The notes below the pieces were generated by a model. The model ran no database searches. It saw nothing but the letters and a program-made list of their open reading frames with translations, and was not told the origin of the DNA. A program made the translations under genes and the position numbers. 64,000 bases of DNA from Methanospirillum lacunae (GTDB lineage: Archaea > Halobacteriota > Methanomicrobia > Methanomicrobiales > Methanospirillaceae): assembly GCF_046195335.1 (NCBI RefSeq), contig NZ_CP176093.1; one strand, written 5' to 3'. Shown piece by piece: positions 50,646 to 59,769 of the stretch; positions within the stretch are counted from its first letter, which is position 1; the number at the start of each line of letters is the position of its first letter.

Positions 50646-52040
50646 ATGGATCAGCTGACTCTGGATTCCTGGGGGACCAGTCCGAAACCTGCAGTTATGC
50701 GGGTATCTGAGGTTACTGCAGTGATAACCAGCCTTCTTGATACTCCGGAACTGACCAACATCAGGGTTACCGGCGAGATCACCAACTTCAAGAGGCACGG
50801 GTCAGGACACCTCTACTTCTCACTTTCAGAACGTCAGGGCGAGAAGGAGTTTGTGATCAGGTGTACGATCTGGAAGACTGCTGCAAAGTATCTGCCGTGG
50901 AAACCAGAAGACGGGATGATCGTAGAGGCGTTTGGGAGCATCAACCACTACGAAAGAAGCGGGCAGTATAATCTAATCGTCACCCAGATGTGGCAGTCAG
51001 GGGCAGGAGAGAAGGCCCTCCTCATCGAGCGGTGGAAAAGAGAACTTGGGCTCAAAGGCTACTTCTCTCCTGAACGAAAACGTCCTCTCCCTGATTACCC
51101 GACAAAAATAGGGGTGGTCACGTCAGAGACAGGAGCTGTCATCCACGACATCCAGAACGTACTCTCCTGCAGGTTCCCGGTGGAGATCATCCTCTCACCA
51201 ACCGCAGTACAGGGTCCGACTGCCCATGATGAGATTGCCGCAGCAATCAGGCGGGTTGCCCCGATGGTTGATCTCGTGATTGTCGGGAGAGGAGGTGGGA
51301 GTTACGAGGACCTCTTCGCCTTCAACAACCCTGCTGTTGTAGAAGCGATTGCAACCTGTCCGGTACCGGTAATTGCTGCCATCGGGCATGAAGTAGATGT
51401 CACCCTCGCAGATCTTGCTGCAGATGTTAGAGCATCAACACCGTCCCATGCAGCAGAACTAGCAGTTAAGGACCGCAAGTCAGAACTCGAAATGATTTCG
51501 CAGATCAGGGGTCGCATTTTCAGACGGCTTCTGACCAGAGTAGAGCAGGCAGACGAGGAACTCAATGATCTCCGGGACCGGCTGTCACCGGTCAGGATGA
51601 ACAGGACTCTTGCGGACCGCAGACAGTATCTCGTGGATATAACCGACAGGATGAATAACCTTTCAGATCTCTCGCTTGGAAGGTTCAGAGTTCAGGTCAG
51701 GGAACTGAACGCAAGGCTTGAAGCGAGAAATCCATCAGGTATCCTGATGAGAGAGATTCCTGAACGGAGAATCAGGATCGCAGATCTGAATGAACAACTC
51801 TGCCGTGGTGCAGACACTTTTCTTGCACGGTATCGTGCAGAAATCGAATCATTATCCAAGATACTTGAGGCACGAAGCCCGTACGCTGCTGCCAGGGATG
51901 GATATTGTATCGTTTTCAAAGACGGCAAAACAGTGTCTTCTGCAAGGGTGCTATCAGAAGGTGAGATGGTGGATCTCAGGTTCAGGGATGGATCAGCATC
52001 TGCAGTTATTGATCAGGTGAAACCGCATGAAGAAGTATGA
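50646..52040 (+). CDS. xseA: Exodeoxyribonuclease VII large subunit
   Basis: 464 residues. Catalytic subunit of the bacterial single-strand nuclease. The N-terminal OB fold (ELTNIRVTGEITNFKRHGSG) precedes the nuclease core with GVVTSETGAVIHDI, VIVGRGGGSYEDLFAFN, AAIGHEVDVTLADLAADVRA and STPSHAAELAV. The C-terminal part is helical and coiled, as in E. coli. ATG 50646 (MDQLTLDSW) was preferred to earlier codons. It overlaps xseB by 14 bases. Exo VII is widespread in bacteria but uncommon in archaea, so transfer is likely. Confidence 0.95.
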   Translation: MDQLTLDSWGTSPKPAVMRVSEVTAVITSLLDTPELTNIRVTGEITNFKRHGSGHLYFSLSERQGEKEFVIRCTIWKTAAKYLPWKPEDGMIVEAFGSINHYERSGQYNLIVTQMWQSGAGEKALLIERWKRELGLKGYFSPERKRPLPDYPTKIGVVTSETGAVIHDIQNVLSCRFPVEIILSPTAVQGPTAHDEIAAAIRRVAPMVDLVIVGRGGGSYEDLFAFNNPAVVEAIATCPVPVIAAIGHEVDVTLADLAADVRASTPSHAAELAVKDRKSELEMISQIRGRIFRRLLTRVEQADEELNDLRDRLSPVRMNRTLADRRQYLVDITDRMNNLSDLSLGRFRVQVRELNARLEARNPSGILMREIPERRIRIADLNEQLCRGADTFLARYRAEIESLSKILEARSPYAAARDGYCIVFKDGKTVSSARVLSEGEMVDLRFRDGSASAVIDQVKPHEEV

Positions 52041-52206
52041 GGAACTGGTAACAGATCTCAAAGAGATCGTGAAAAAGATCGAAGATGGTGAGACGAGCCT
52101 TGATGAAATGATTGCACTCTATGAACAGGGAACAGTAATCATCAAGCAGTGCGAGGAGCGGCTGAGTGAGGCAGAGATGAAGATAAGTAAACTTTCAAAG
52201 GAGTAA
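52027..52206 (+). CDS. xseB: Exodeoxyribonuclease VII small subunit
   Basis: 59 residues, below common ORF cutoffs. Typical family sequence MKKYEELVTDLKEIVKKIED then GETSLDEMIALYEQGTVII and CEERLSEAEMKISKL. It forms the helical subunit that wraps around XseA. The start overlaps the end of xseA by 14 bases, showing an intact bacterial-style xseAB operon. Confidence 0.94.
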   Translation: MKKYEELVTDLKEIVKKIEDGETSLDEMIALYEQGTVIIKQCEERLSEAEMKISKLSKE

Positions 52207-52208
52207 TC

Positions 52209-52631
52209 ATGAGAAAAATTCTGCTTTTTCTAACTATTCTGCTGATTGCTGGTGCTGTAACCATTTCAGGATGCACAAAATACGCAGATCCTGATCTCAA
52301 GATAACATCAAATCTTTCAAAAGTCTCTGATGATCCTGGTACGGGAAATATCACATATGATGTAAAACTGACAGTTGCCAATGTTGGGACCAACAATGCA
52401 TACAAAGTCAAGGTCATGACCATCCTGTCAACCCCTAAGGATCTTTCTGAATACCGGTTTGTAAGCCGGACTACTGATGCCGGAGATATTGAGAAGGGAA
52501 CAGTGAGGACATTTACCGAGCGAATGACTCTTCCGGCAACCAAGGCAAATCATGATCTCATCATTGCTGAGACACAGCAGCCTGCAATTGAGACGAAGAT
52601 TATGTCAGTCTCTTCAAACGTGATGGGGTAG
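52209..52631 (+). CDS. Small lipoprotein
   Basis: 140 residues. A signal peptide with the lipobox AVTISGC puts the Cys at about position 22, followed by a single beta-sandwich domain of about 115 residues (DLKITSNLSKVSDDPGTGN, KVKVMTILSTPKDLSEYRFV) that resembles the Ig-like or CARDB type. It begins 2 bases after xseB, possibly in the same transcript. Function unknown. Confidence 0.7.
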   Translation: MRKILLFLTILLIAGAVTISGCTKYADPDLKITSNLSKVSDDPGTGNITYDVKLTVANVGTNNAYKVKVMTILSTPKDLSEYRFVSRTTDAGDIEKGTVRTFTERMTLPATKANHDLIIAETQQPAIETKIMSVSSNVMG

Positions 52632-52684
52632 TCTGTAGAAAAACCTCCAATACTTTTATCCATCCAGATGGAGAAGAAGAGTCT

Positions 52685-52993
52685 GTGAGTGCTACAAACC
52701 GCATCCTTCTTATCCTGGATATTATCAAGGGAGTAATTGCGGTTCTTTTTGGCAATATCGGACTGCCTCCCCTGGTCCGATATCTGATCGGGATGCTCCA
52801 CGGTTCAGGCCCTGTTCAGATCCAGACAAATACCCTTGTGATTAGCCTTGTTTGCCTACTGATAACGATCGTCGCGTATCATAAGACAGAGAATAAAATA
52901 ATCAAGGCATTAGTGATAATCTGCCTCTTTGTCCCGGTTTTACTTATCTTTCTCTCGTATTTTACCGTGATGAAGGTCCCGATGCCGTTCTGA
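52685..52993 (+). CDS. Small membrane protein, three helices
   Basis: 102 residues with three hydrophobic stretches (LLILDIIKGVIAVLFGNIG, LVISLVCLLITIVAYH, ALVIICLFVPVLLIFLSYF). The start is a GTG with a weak upstream purine stretch. No family is recognised. The predicted membrane topology argues for a real protein. Confidence 0.5.
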   Translation: MSATNRILLILDIIKGVIAVLFGNIGLPPLVRYLIGMLHGSGPVQIQTNTLVISLVCLLITIVAYHKTENKIIKALVIICLFVPVLLIFLSYFTVMKVPMPF

Positions 52994-53014
52994 TGTCATC
53001 AGAACAAGAGGGAT

Positions 53015-53246
53015 TCACCCCCGATTATTTTCCTTCTCGCCTGATTCCAGATTATGAACCACTTTTTTAAACTCCTTTTCCTCATTCCGATCCGCTAATC
53101 CAAGACGATGGGCATTAAAGGGAAGATACTGTTCATGTACTTTTTCACAGGCCGTATCCATTCTGATCGTGCCTGTGTGACTTAAGATAGCCCGCTCATT
53201 AAAAGACAGGAACCGATCAAGCCTTTCAGTCCTTCATACATACCGG
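53015..53246 (-). pseudogene. Fragment of a RhuM-type virulence/toxin gene (3' end only)
   Basis: On the - strand an open stretch of about 72 codons ends at TGA 53015 and reads TERLDRFLSFNERAILSHTG, then TIRMDTACEKVHEQYLPFNA, which matches the end of RhuM family proteins (W..LD.FL.FNE...L.H.G.I......A...Y..F). Upstream the expected M-K-D-W is visible at 53238-53246 but in a different frame, and nothing further of the gene is found. It is a decayed remnant of a mobile or accessory gene. Confidence 0.6.
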
Positions 53247-53827
53247 ATTATCAGTTGATTTCCAGAGGTGTTGTCTCATGGCTTCGATGAGTTCTAGTTG
53301 TGATATGATATACGCTATTTATCCAGGGATGTAACTAGTATCAGAATTCCATCAATTTTCACTTCTCACGTGTATTAACCATTCAGAAAGACGGTCTATA
53401 AAGTCATTTTCGGTTATCCTTTTGACAGGATTTTTTTTCGATTCCTTCACATCCACATTCTGCTACCAGATACCTGATAATGTAATAAATTGTGATAACC
53501 GAAAAATGATATTGATAGCCTTCTGTCGTATATCCGTCCTACTCCGGACAGATCGCAGACACACAGGCAGGGTTTGTGAGGAATTTTACTGGGTGCTTCT
53601 CCGGAAAAGATATCGATATCAGGCGGATACTGATCATGGCTTACCATGAAATCGGAGAACAGGTATCAGTACAATAAAATAACTTGATCTCTTGATCTCC
53701 TGCCAAATGACAGGGATATATATATCAACAAATATAATGATCGACCAATACGAAGTCTCTACAACTGGTGATTAAGTCTCCGAATGTGTGAGAGTTTGTG
53801 CAGAACCCGGCAGGCGTAGTGAGATCT
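53247..53827. other. Intergenic region, about 580 bases
   Basis: I found no credible gene here. The open frames of 66-75 residues at 53422-53649 on both strands have low-quality codon composition, no family match and no ribosome site, so I left them out. An AT-rich ATATATATAT tract at 53716-53725 is a possible TATA element for the surface protein at 53828, but is 100 bases from its start. Confidence 0.4.
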
Positions 53828-56326
53828 ATGAAAAGACTTTGTTTTATTGAGAAGAAGAGAGAATATGAGACCATATGCAGCAACCTGTTTTTCCTGCTGC
53901 TGGCCGGGTGTATATGCATATTCGGAGTCGGTTATCCCATTGCAGATTTAGTGGATATATCCAATAATTCAACAGGTATCAATACAACATCAACAAATTT
54001 CCCTTTTACTGATGCCGGGCTTATTTCAGGTTTCAATTATCCGGAAGACCCGGATATGAGGGCACACCCTCATTTCAGATCAGATGGGGGTGAGACTGGA
54101 CATAACAACACCACCGTTTCTTCATTGACATCCATCCAGGAAAGAGAGACCGGAAGTTCAGAACTAAATGCCAAGGCTATGAAATTCACATGGCAGAGAT
54201 GTTTTGGAGGGTCATCGTATGAAACACCCATATCGATAAAACAGACATCAGACGGAGGATTTCTGATCGGAGGGTATACAGATTCATATGATGGAGATTG
54301 TTCAGAAAATCACGGCTCGTATGATTTTATTATCGTAAAAGTGGATGCATCAGAAGATATTGTATGGAAAAAATGCCTTGGAGGGTCATGGTTTGATGAG
54401 GAATGCGAGATCATCTCCACACCCGATGGGGGGTGTTTTGTAGTAGGTTCTTCCAACTCTGATGATGGAGACGTCTCCGGAAACCACGGAAGTACCGACT
54501 TCTGGGTTGTAAAACTGGATGGATCAGGAAACATAGTATGGCAGAAAAGCCTCGGGGGGTCATCATATGATGTGCCCTCTCAGGCAATTCAGACTGCTGA
54601 TGGAGGATTCCTCATTGGAGGATGGACAGGTTCATCTGACGGAGACGTCACCGGATACCATGGATACACAGATATCTGGGTAGTGAAACTCGATTCATCA
54701 GGAGAGATGAAATGGCAGAAATGTCTGGGGGGATCAGCGTATGATAGACCTTATTCACTCATTCAGACCACCGATGGAGGATTCCTCATCGGAGGATACA
54801 CAGGTTCATCTGACGGAGACGTCACCGGAAACCATGGAGACGCAGATATCTGGGCAGTGAAACTCGACCCTGCCGGAGAACTGAAATGGCAGAAATGCCT
54901 GGGGGGAAAAAAAAGTGACAGACTGTATTCACTTATCCAGACTATCGATGGAGGATTCCTGATCACAGGAGATACAAGATCATCTGACGGAGATGTCACT
55001 GGAAACCACGGAGAAATGGACATCTGGGTAGTGAAACTTGATTCATCGGGAGAGATGAAATGGCAGAAATGTCTGGGAGGATCAGCGGATGATTTTTCAT
55101 TTTCAGCCATTCAGGCCTCAGACGGAGGACTCCAGATCAGAGGAATCACATACTCAAATGATGGAGACGTCACCGGAAACCATGGAGACGCAGATATCTG
55201 GGCAGTGAAACTCGGCCCTGCCGGAGAATTAAAATGGCAGAAATGCCTGGGAGGATCAGCGGATGAATCTCCCACTTCAGCCATTCAGACCATAGATGGA
55301 GAATTCCTGATCGGAGGATATACATGCTCATCTGATGGAGACGTTACCGGATACCACGGAGGAACGGACATCTGGGTAGTGAAACTCGACCCTGCCGGAG
55401 AACTAAAATGGCAGAAATGCATTGGGGGATCAGCAGATGATTATCCCATCTCGATCATCCAGATTACGGACAACCAATATGTAGTCTACGGGTCTACATA
55501 CTCATTTGATGGAGATATTGTAGGAAATCATGGTGAAGAGGACTTATGGCTGGGACTCATAGATACAAGGTATCAGGTAATTGCCACATCCGACTCCATG
55601 ACAATCGCATATCCCCCCGGAACCAGGTCATATGAAGAAGGAACCAATGCAGCATACCTTGCACAGGCGAAACCGGGTGCGGATCTCGTGAACGTCTCGG
55701 TTGATGGCACTCAGGTTGGCCCGGTGAGCAACTGGACGTTCTCGCAGATCTCTTCCGATCATACCTTTGCAACAACCGGTCAGCCGACCCCTGGTCAGGT
55801 CCATGCATTCTTCACGTTGAACACCACCTGGGGAGCTGTTCCATTGACTGTTCAGTTCACAAACCAGTCACTTGGAGAACCGACATCATTCCAGTGGGAT
55901 TTCGGTGATGGTGAGACGTCAACAGAGCGAGATCCAGTTCATACCTACACAACTCCGGGTACATACTCGGTCACACTTCAGGCTCACAATGCCTGGACAG
56001 GAGGAGTAGCTACCTTATCCCATGCCCTGACCGCAACAGCCGGGATTGTTCCCTCTCCAACACCGACACCGGTCCCGGGTGAGATAACCGCAGCATTTTC
56101 AGCAGACCGGACGACAGGTTCTGCTCCAATGCATGTATCGTTTATGGATCTGTCAACAGGAAACCCGACATCCTGGGTATGGAGCTTTGGTGATGGAACC
56201 TTCTCTGCTTCGCAGAACATTACCCATATGTATTCGGCCAAAGGGACGTATTCGGTCAGCCTTACCGCTCAGAACATTGCCAACTCATGTACCATAGAAA
56301 AGAGCGGATACATAACGGTTACATAA
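53828..56326 (+). CDS. Exported 8-repeat (propeller-like) protein with two PKD domains
   Basis: 832 residues. A hydrophobic leader (LFFLLLAGCICIFGVGYPI) is followed by a 90-residue Asn/Thr-rich region and eight units of exactly 58 residues (126 to about 580). Each has GGS near its start, IQT.DGGFLIGG, then DGDVTGNHG, DIW.VKLD and ending in W-Q-K-C. Such repeats of a beta-strand-rich unit fit an eight-bladed propeller, with the DGD loop as a possible calcium site. Two PKD domains follow (FQWDFGDGETSTERDPVHTY; WVWSFGDGTFSASQNITHMY). ATG 53828 was chosen over GTG 53798. It is a likely surface adhesin or enzyme-less binding protein. Confidence 0.8.
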   Translation: MKRLCFIEKKREYETICSNLFFLLLAGCICIFGVGYPIADLVDISNNSTGINTTSTNFPFTDAGLISGFNYPEDPDMRAHPHFRSDGGETGHNNTTVSSLTSIQERETGSSELNAKAMKFTWQRCFGGSSYETPISIKQTSDGGFLIGGYTDSYDGDCSENHGSYDFIIVKVDASEDIVWKKCLGGSWFDEECEIISTPDGGCFVVGSSNSDDGDVSGNHGSTDFWVVKLDGSGNIVWQKSLGGSSYDVPSQAIQTADGGFLIGGWTGSSDGDVTGYHGYTDIWVVKLDSSGEMKWQKCLGGSAYDRPYSLIQTTDGGFLIGGYTGSSDGDVTGNHGDADIWAVKLDPAGELKWQKCLGGKKSDRLYSLIQTIDGGFLITGDTRSSDGDVTGNHGEMDIWVVKLDSSGEMKWQKCLGGSADDFSFSAIQASDGGLQIRGITYSNDGDVTGNHGDADIWAVKLGPAGELKWQKCLGGSADESPTSAIQTIDGEFLIGGYTCSSDGDVTGYHGGTDIWVVKLDPAGELKWQKCIGGSADDYPISIIQITDNQYVVYGSTYSFDGDIVGNHGEEDLWLGLIDTRYQVIATSDSMTIAYPPGTRSYEEGTNAAYLAQAKPGADLVNVSVDGTQVGPVSNWTFSQISSDHTFATTGQPTPGQVHAFFTLNTTWGAVPLTVQFTNQSLGEPTSFQWDFGDGETSTERDPVHTYTTPGTYSVTLQAHNAWTGGVATLSHALTATAGIVPSPTPTPVPGEITAAFSADRTTGSAPMHVSFMDLSTGNPTSWVWSFGDGTFSASQNITHMYSAKGTYSVSLTAQNIANSCTIEKSGYITVT
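54203..55573 (+). repeat. Eight tandem 174-bp coding repeats
   Basis: Eight units of 174 bp with no insertions or deletions, in phase with the reading frame; the last unit is incomplete at its end. Units 4 and 6 share a nearly identical stretch (DGDVTGNHGDADIWAVKL) and units 3 and 5 share DIWVVKLDSSGEMKWQKC, while unit 7 mixes both types. This points to growth by two-unit (348 bp) steps or to gene conversion. Confidence 0.8.
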
Positions 56327-56527
56327 ACCAGTTAACCCAAAACCCAATTTTCAACTATTTCAAAAGGGATGACCTTTTGACAAAATGGATATTTGACAAC
56401 TGGCAGATCCAGTGTGGATATTTTTGTCGGAATCCAAGGTAAGTTATCAGTATATCCATGATTGAATATACCCTGGGTGCGATACACTAAATTCCTACAA
56501 CCCGTTTTCAAAGACAGTACCTCACTC

Positions 56528-58018
56528 TCATGTTTTTCCAATTTCGGTATCTGGTTGTGGATCTGCCCGGTAATCGGGATGAACCTGCTGATACGCGAAG
56601 AACGCAACAATAAGGATCAGAATGCTCACGAAAAAAGCATATGCAAATGCCTGGTGAAACCCGAGAGAAAGGTTCACAACATCAATGGATACAAGTTTTT
56701 GCATATTCATCCCACCGGTAAGGGGAAAATCGGGAATACCGAGCATAAAGATGATATTAAAAATTGGAATTCCAACGATCAGGGGAATAAACCGGGAAAG
56801 ACTCATGAAACTTGAGATCATGCCCTGATATTTCTTTGATACCGAATGGATCACCATATTTGATGCTGACGTCCAGATAAGACCTGACCCCATACCAACC
56901 AATACCAGGCAGACTACCATATACCAGTAATTCTCAAAAATCTGAAAATAATATGCCAGAAAGTATCCGGTAATAAGAGGAATGCACCCGATGATATTGA
57001 TATTTCTCCCACCGATTTTATTGAACAACATCCCGGCACAAATACCTCCAACCATTAATGCAACGGGAAATGAAGTAAACACAAGACCTGTAATATAGGG
57101 TGAGAGTTTCAGGACCAGTTGCAGATAGAAGGGAACAAGGTATACAAGACCATTGAAGGCAACAAACATCAGAATTGTTAATGCATTTATCATAAAGAAA
57201 TTCCGTTGTTTAAACAGTCTCAATTCAAGGAGAGGCTGATTACTTCTGAGTTCACAGAACATAAACAAGCAGAGAGAACAGATTGCAAGGAGCATGGACC
57301 CGATGATTACCGGATTCATCCACCCATATGCCTGACCTTCTGAAATTGAAAACAGAAGGAAGGCAAGTCCAAGGAAAAATAAAACCGCCCCAGCCCAATC
57401 AAACCCGGGTATCCATTGTGCACCAGCCAAATCAGGAATTACTATCAATCCTAAAAGGATGGCACAAACTCCAATAGGAATATTGATATAAAAAATCCAG
57501 CTCCAGGAAAGGTACTGGATCAGTATCCCACCAACAGTTGGTCCAAGAGCCATTCCAAGACCTGCAAAAGTAAATATTGTGCCCATCGCCTTGCCTCTCA
57601 TCTCCATGGGAAGAAACGCAGCGACCATTGCAGGACCGATTGCGGTTATCATCGAAGCCCCAATTCCCTGGATTGCCCTTGACGCGACCAATGCCGGAAA
57701 TGAATCAAAGAAGACCGGGAAAAAACCACAGGAAAAAGATCCCAGAGTAAAGATTCCAAAACCTGTTAAAAACATTTTTTTGTATCCAATGGTATCTGAT
57801 ATACTTCCAAATATCAGGACCAGACCGGCCATTACTAAAACATACACTGTTAATGTGGAACTCGTCGTCCCTGGAAGGATATTGAATAATGCAGATATGG
57901 TAGGATTTGCGACACTCACGATGGTTGCATCAAATGCAGCGATAAAATTGGCAAGAGCGATTGAAATTATGAGAAGCGTAAACCGGGTATGATCAGAATG
58001 CTCCTCTTGTGTCTCCAT
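56528..58018 (-). CDS. MFS multidrug efflux transporter (DHA2, EmrB/QacA type)
   Basis: 496 residues with 14 predicted helices. The N-terminus has the DHA2 mark FIAAFDATIVSVANPT (helix 1), motif A GSISDTIGYKKMFLTG after helix 2, and motif C in helix 5 (GLGMALGPTVGGILIQYLSW). Such drug:H+ antiporters export lipophilic cations, drugs or other solutes. No regulator of the TetR or MarR type is adjacent. It is close to the cyclase-like gene at 58117 (98-base gap), same strand, possibly co-transcribed. Confidence 0.92.
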   Translation of the reverse strand: METQEEHSDHTRFTLLIISIALANFIAAFDATIVSVANPTISALFNILPGTTSSTLTVYVLVMAGLVLIFGSISDTIGYKKMFLTGFGIFTLGSFSCGFFPVFFDSFPALVASRAIQGIGASMITAIGPAMVAAFLPMEMRGKAMGTIFTFAGLGMALGPTVGGILIQYLSWSWIFYINIPIGVCAILLGLIVIPDLAGAQWIPGFDWAGAVLFFLGLAFLLFSISEGQAYGWMNPVIIGSMLLAICSLCLFMFCELRSNQPLLELRLFKQRNFFMINALTILMFVAFNGLVYLVPFYLQLVLKLSPYITGLVFTSFPVALMVGGICAGMLFNKIGGRNINIIGCIPLITGYFLAYYFQIFENYWYMVVCLVLVGMGSGLIWTSASNMVIHSVSKKYQGMISSFMSLSRFIPLIVGIPIFNIIFMLGIPDFPLTGGMNMQKLVSIDVVNLSLGFHQAFAYAFFVSILILIVAFFAYQQVHPDYRADPQPDTEIGKT

Positions 58019-58116
58019 ACTACCCCTTTTGCTTTTTGTGAATATGAGAGTGACGAAGTGTTCCGGCCCTAACCAGCACTATCATCCTGCAGGGTCAGAC
58101 TTCCACTCCGCTGCCA

Positions 58117-58959
58117 TCACTCAGGGCAGATTGCAAACACTCGTGCAGGAAATCCGGACCCGTCACGCGGTTTTGGAAATGTAACAACAACCAATGCCCC
58201 GGACTCTGGAACCTGGTCGAGATTTGTGAGCAGTTCAACCTGATACTTATTCTGGGAGAGGATGTATGTCTCCAGGGGATACTTGTCACTGCTTACCACA
58301 AGACCCGGATCTGTATCAGTTGTTTCATGTCCGGATGCTGTAATATTGCAATTTTCATAGAGGTATGTCAGAACGTCCTGACTCCAGCCGGGATAATGGG
58401 CAATTCCTTCTGCATCAAGGTTCTGCATGGCATCCTGATCAGGCCATTTCTTTGACCAGTCAGTTCTGAGTGCCACAAATGAGCCTTGCGGGATAGGCCC
58501 GTACTCCTTCTCCCATGTTCTGATATCATCCATTGAAACGACATAATCCGGGTTTTCCATCACCTTCTGGTGAATATCAATCACAACAAGGGGAAGGATC
58601 ATCTCTCTCGGACTTATCTGATCAAGGGTCCTGAGACCTTCAATAAAATGGGCGGGCGGGTCCACATGGGTTCCCCATTGCCCCACGTGGGAGTAATCCT
58701 GCATATAAAAACCTGAACCAAGAGTTCCATTTCCCGGTTTATATGAATACAGGGTTTCCACTGTTTCATCAGGGGCTCCTTTCCAGTGAGGAATGCCTGG
58801 CTCAAAGGTGTGAGTGAGATCAACAAAGGTGCAATTCTGAAAAGTTTCCCATATCCCGGTAAGGTTTTGAGAAGGATCTGAAGCGACTGATGCCGGAAAA
58901 CAGATGAACATCACAGCACAGAATACAATGAGTAAAGCATAGAGCGAACCTGATGACAT
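58117..58959 (-). CDS. Exported cyclase/kynurenine-formamidase-like hydrolase
   Basis: 280 residues. A signal peptide (LYALLIVFCAVMFICFPASVA) precedes a cyclase family domain: FVDLTHTFEPGIPHWKGAP, then the metal-binding HVGQWGTHVDPPAHF that matches HxGTHxDxPxH, LPLVVIDIHQKV, and SFVALRTDWSKKW. Family members are metal-dependent amidohydrolases (kynurenine formamidase, isatin hydrolase). Export to the cell exterior is less usual. The substrate is unknown. It lies next to an MFS pump on the same strand. Confidence 0.87.
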   Translation of the reverse strand: MSSGSLYALLIVFCAVMFICFPASVASDPSQNLTGIWETFQNCTFVDLTHTFEPGIPHWKGAPDETVETLYSYKPGNGTLGSGFYMQDYSHVGQWGTHVDPPAHFIEGLRTLDQISPREMILPLVVIDIHQKVMENPDYVVSMDDIRTWEKEYGPIPQGSFVALRTDWSKKWPDQDAMQNLDAEGIAHYPGWSQDVLTYLYENCNITASGHETTDTDPGLVVSSDKYPLETYILSQNKYQVELLTNLDQVPESGALVVVTFPKPRDGSGFPARVFAICPE

Positions 58960-59222
58960 ATCTGATGATGTATTATTCTTGAACCATAAAAAACCAAACC
59001 GATACCATTACAGAAAGAAGGTAGTGAGAACGGGGATATATATCTGCAATAGTATCATCACCACGGGAATCGTAATTTCACAAAATCCAGTATTATCCAA
59101 TGAAATTTGCAACGATAGGGAAGAATTAACTACCTTTGGAACAATGGGAAGACACCTCTAATGGAAACATAAATTTATTATCAATCTGGTAAATTTAGCC
59201 GATATTGGGGAAGGAAGTAATA

Positions 59223-59426
59223 ATGATTCAAAACAAAAAAGTAAACCCCAAAAATGCTCAACCCGGCATGAATGGAGTTACAACTCCGGTATCCACTGAT
59301 GGATCTCCCAAGAGTAAAAGCATCTATCGGAATGTATCGGCAGATGGGACTCACAACATCCACCGAAACCCTTCTGAACAGAGTAATCCGGTCAGCAAAC
59401 CAGGATCAAAACTTAAAAAGAAGTAA
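59223..59426 (+). CDS. Possible small basic, disordered protein
   Basis: 67 residues starting MIQNKKVNPKNAQPGMNG and rich in Lys, Ser, Pro, Gly and Asn, ending PGSKLKKK. GGGGAAGGAAG stands about 9 bases before the ATG, a good ribosome site. There is no Cys or Trp and no predicted fold. Coding is possible but not assured. Confidence 0.35.
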   Translation: MIQNKKVNPKNAQPGMNGVTTPVSTDGSPKSKSIYRNVSADGTHNIHRNPSEQSNPVSKPGSKLKKK

Positions 59427-59769
59427 TCTGATAGTGTTTATATACCTGATTTTCCTGAGTGCCGGAACCAGATGGAAATACACAGGTAATGCAGATGATG
59501 TTACACTCCCCCAGTAAAAGATACCTCATTGGATGAAATTCTCCTCCTACAATATTGTCCGATTTGAGGAAGATCATCTGCATCTTTTTTCGTAACCACG
59601 GACGTTCCTACATAGGTTGATATTTCTCAAGAGAGAGGAAACAAATTCAGACCTTTGCTATTGAGAAGAGTTTCATTTTAGAAAAAAGCCTGATACCCAC
59701 AAGATAAAATGCTCGTTTATCCCAGGGAGTTGTATCATTTGATGCTCTTTCCGGGGTGAGGAGATTCAA
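59427..59769. other. Intergenic region, about 340 bases
   Basis: I found no gene, RNA or repeat here. One frame at 59272-59517 ends SAGTRWKYTGNADDVTLPQ but its first half overlaps the small basic gene in another frame and lacks a start signal. Several T and A runs are present without clear meaning. Confidence 0.35.

Noticed and set aside
53422..53649. Open frames of 66-75 residues on both strands
   Set aside because: No leader, no motif, Cys/Arg-rich composition and no ribosome binding site.
54203..55573. CRISPR-like array
   Set aside because: Repeats are 174 bp, coding, in frame and without unique spacers, so they are protein repeats.
56332..56610. 92-residue frame between the PKD protein and the MFS gene
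   Set aside because: Overlaps the end of the MFS gene in another frame and shows no domain.
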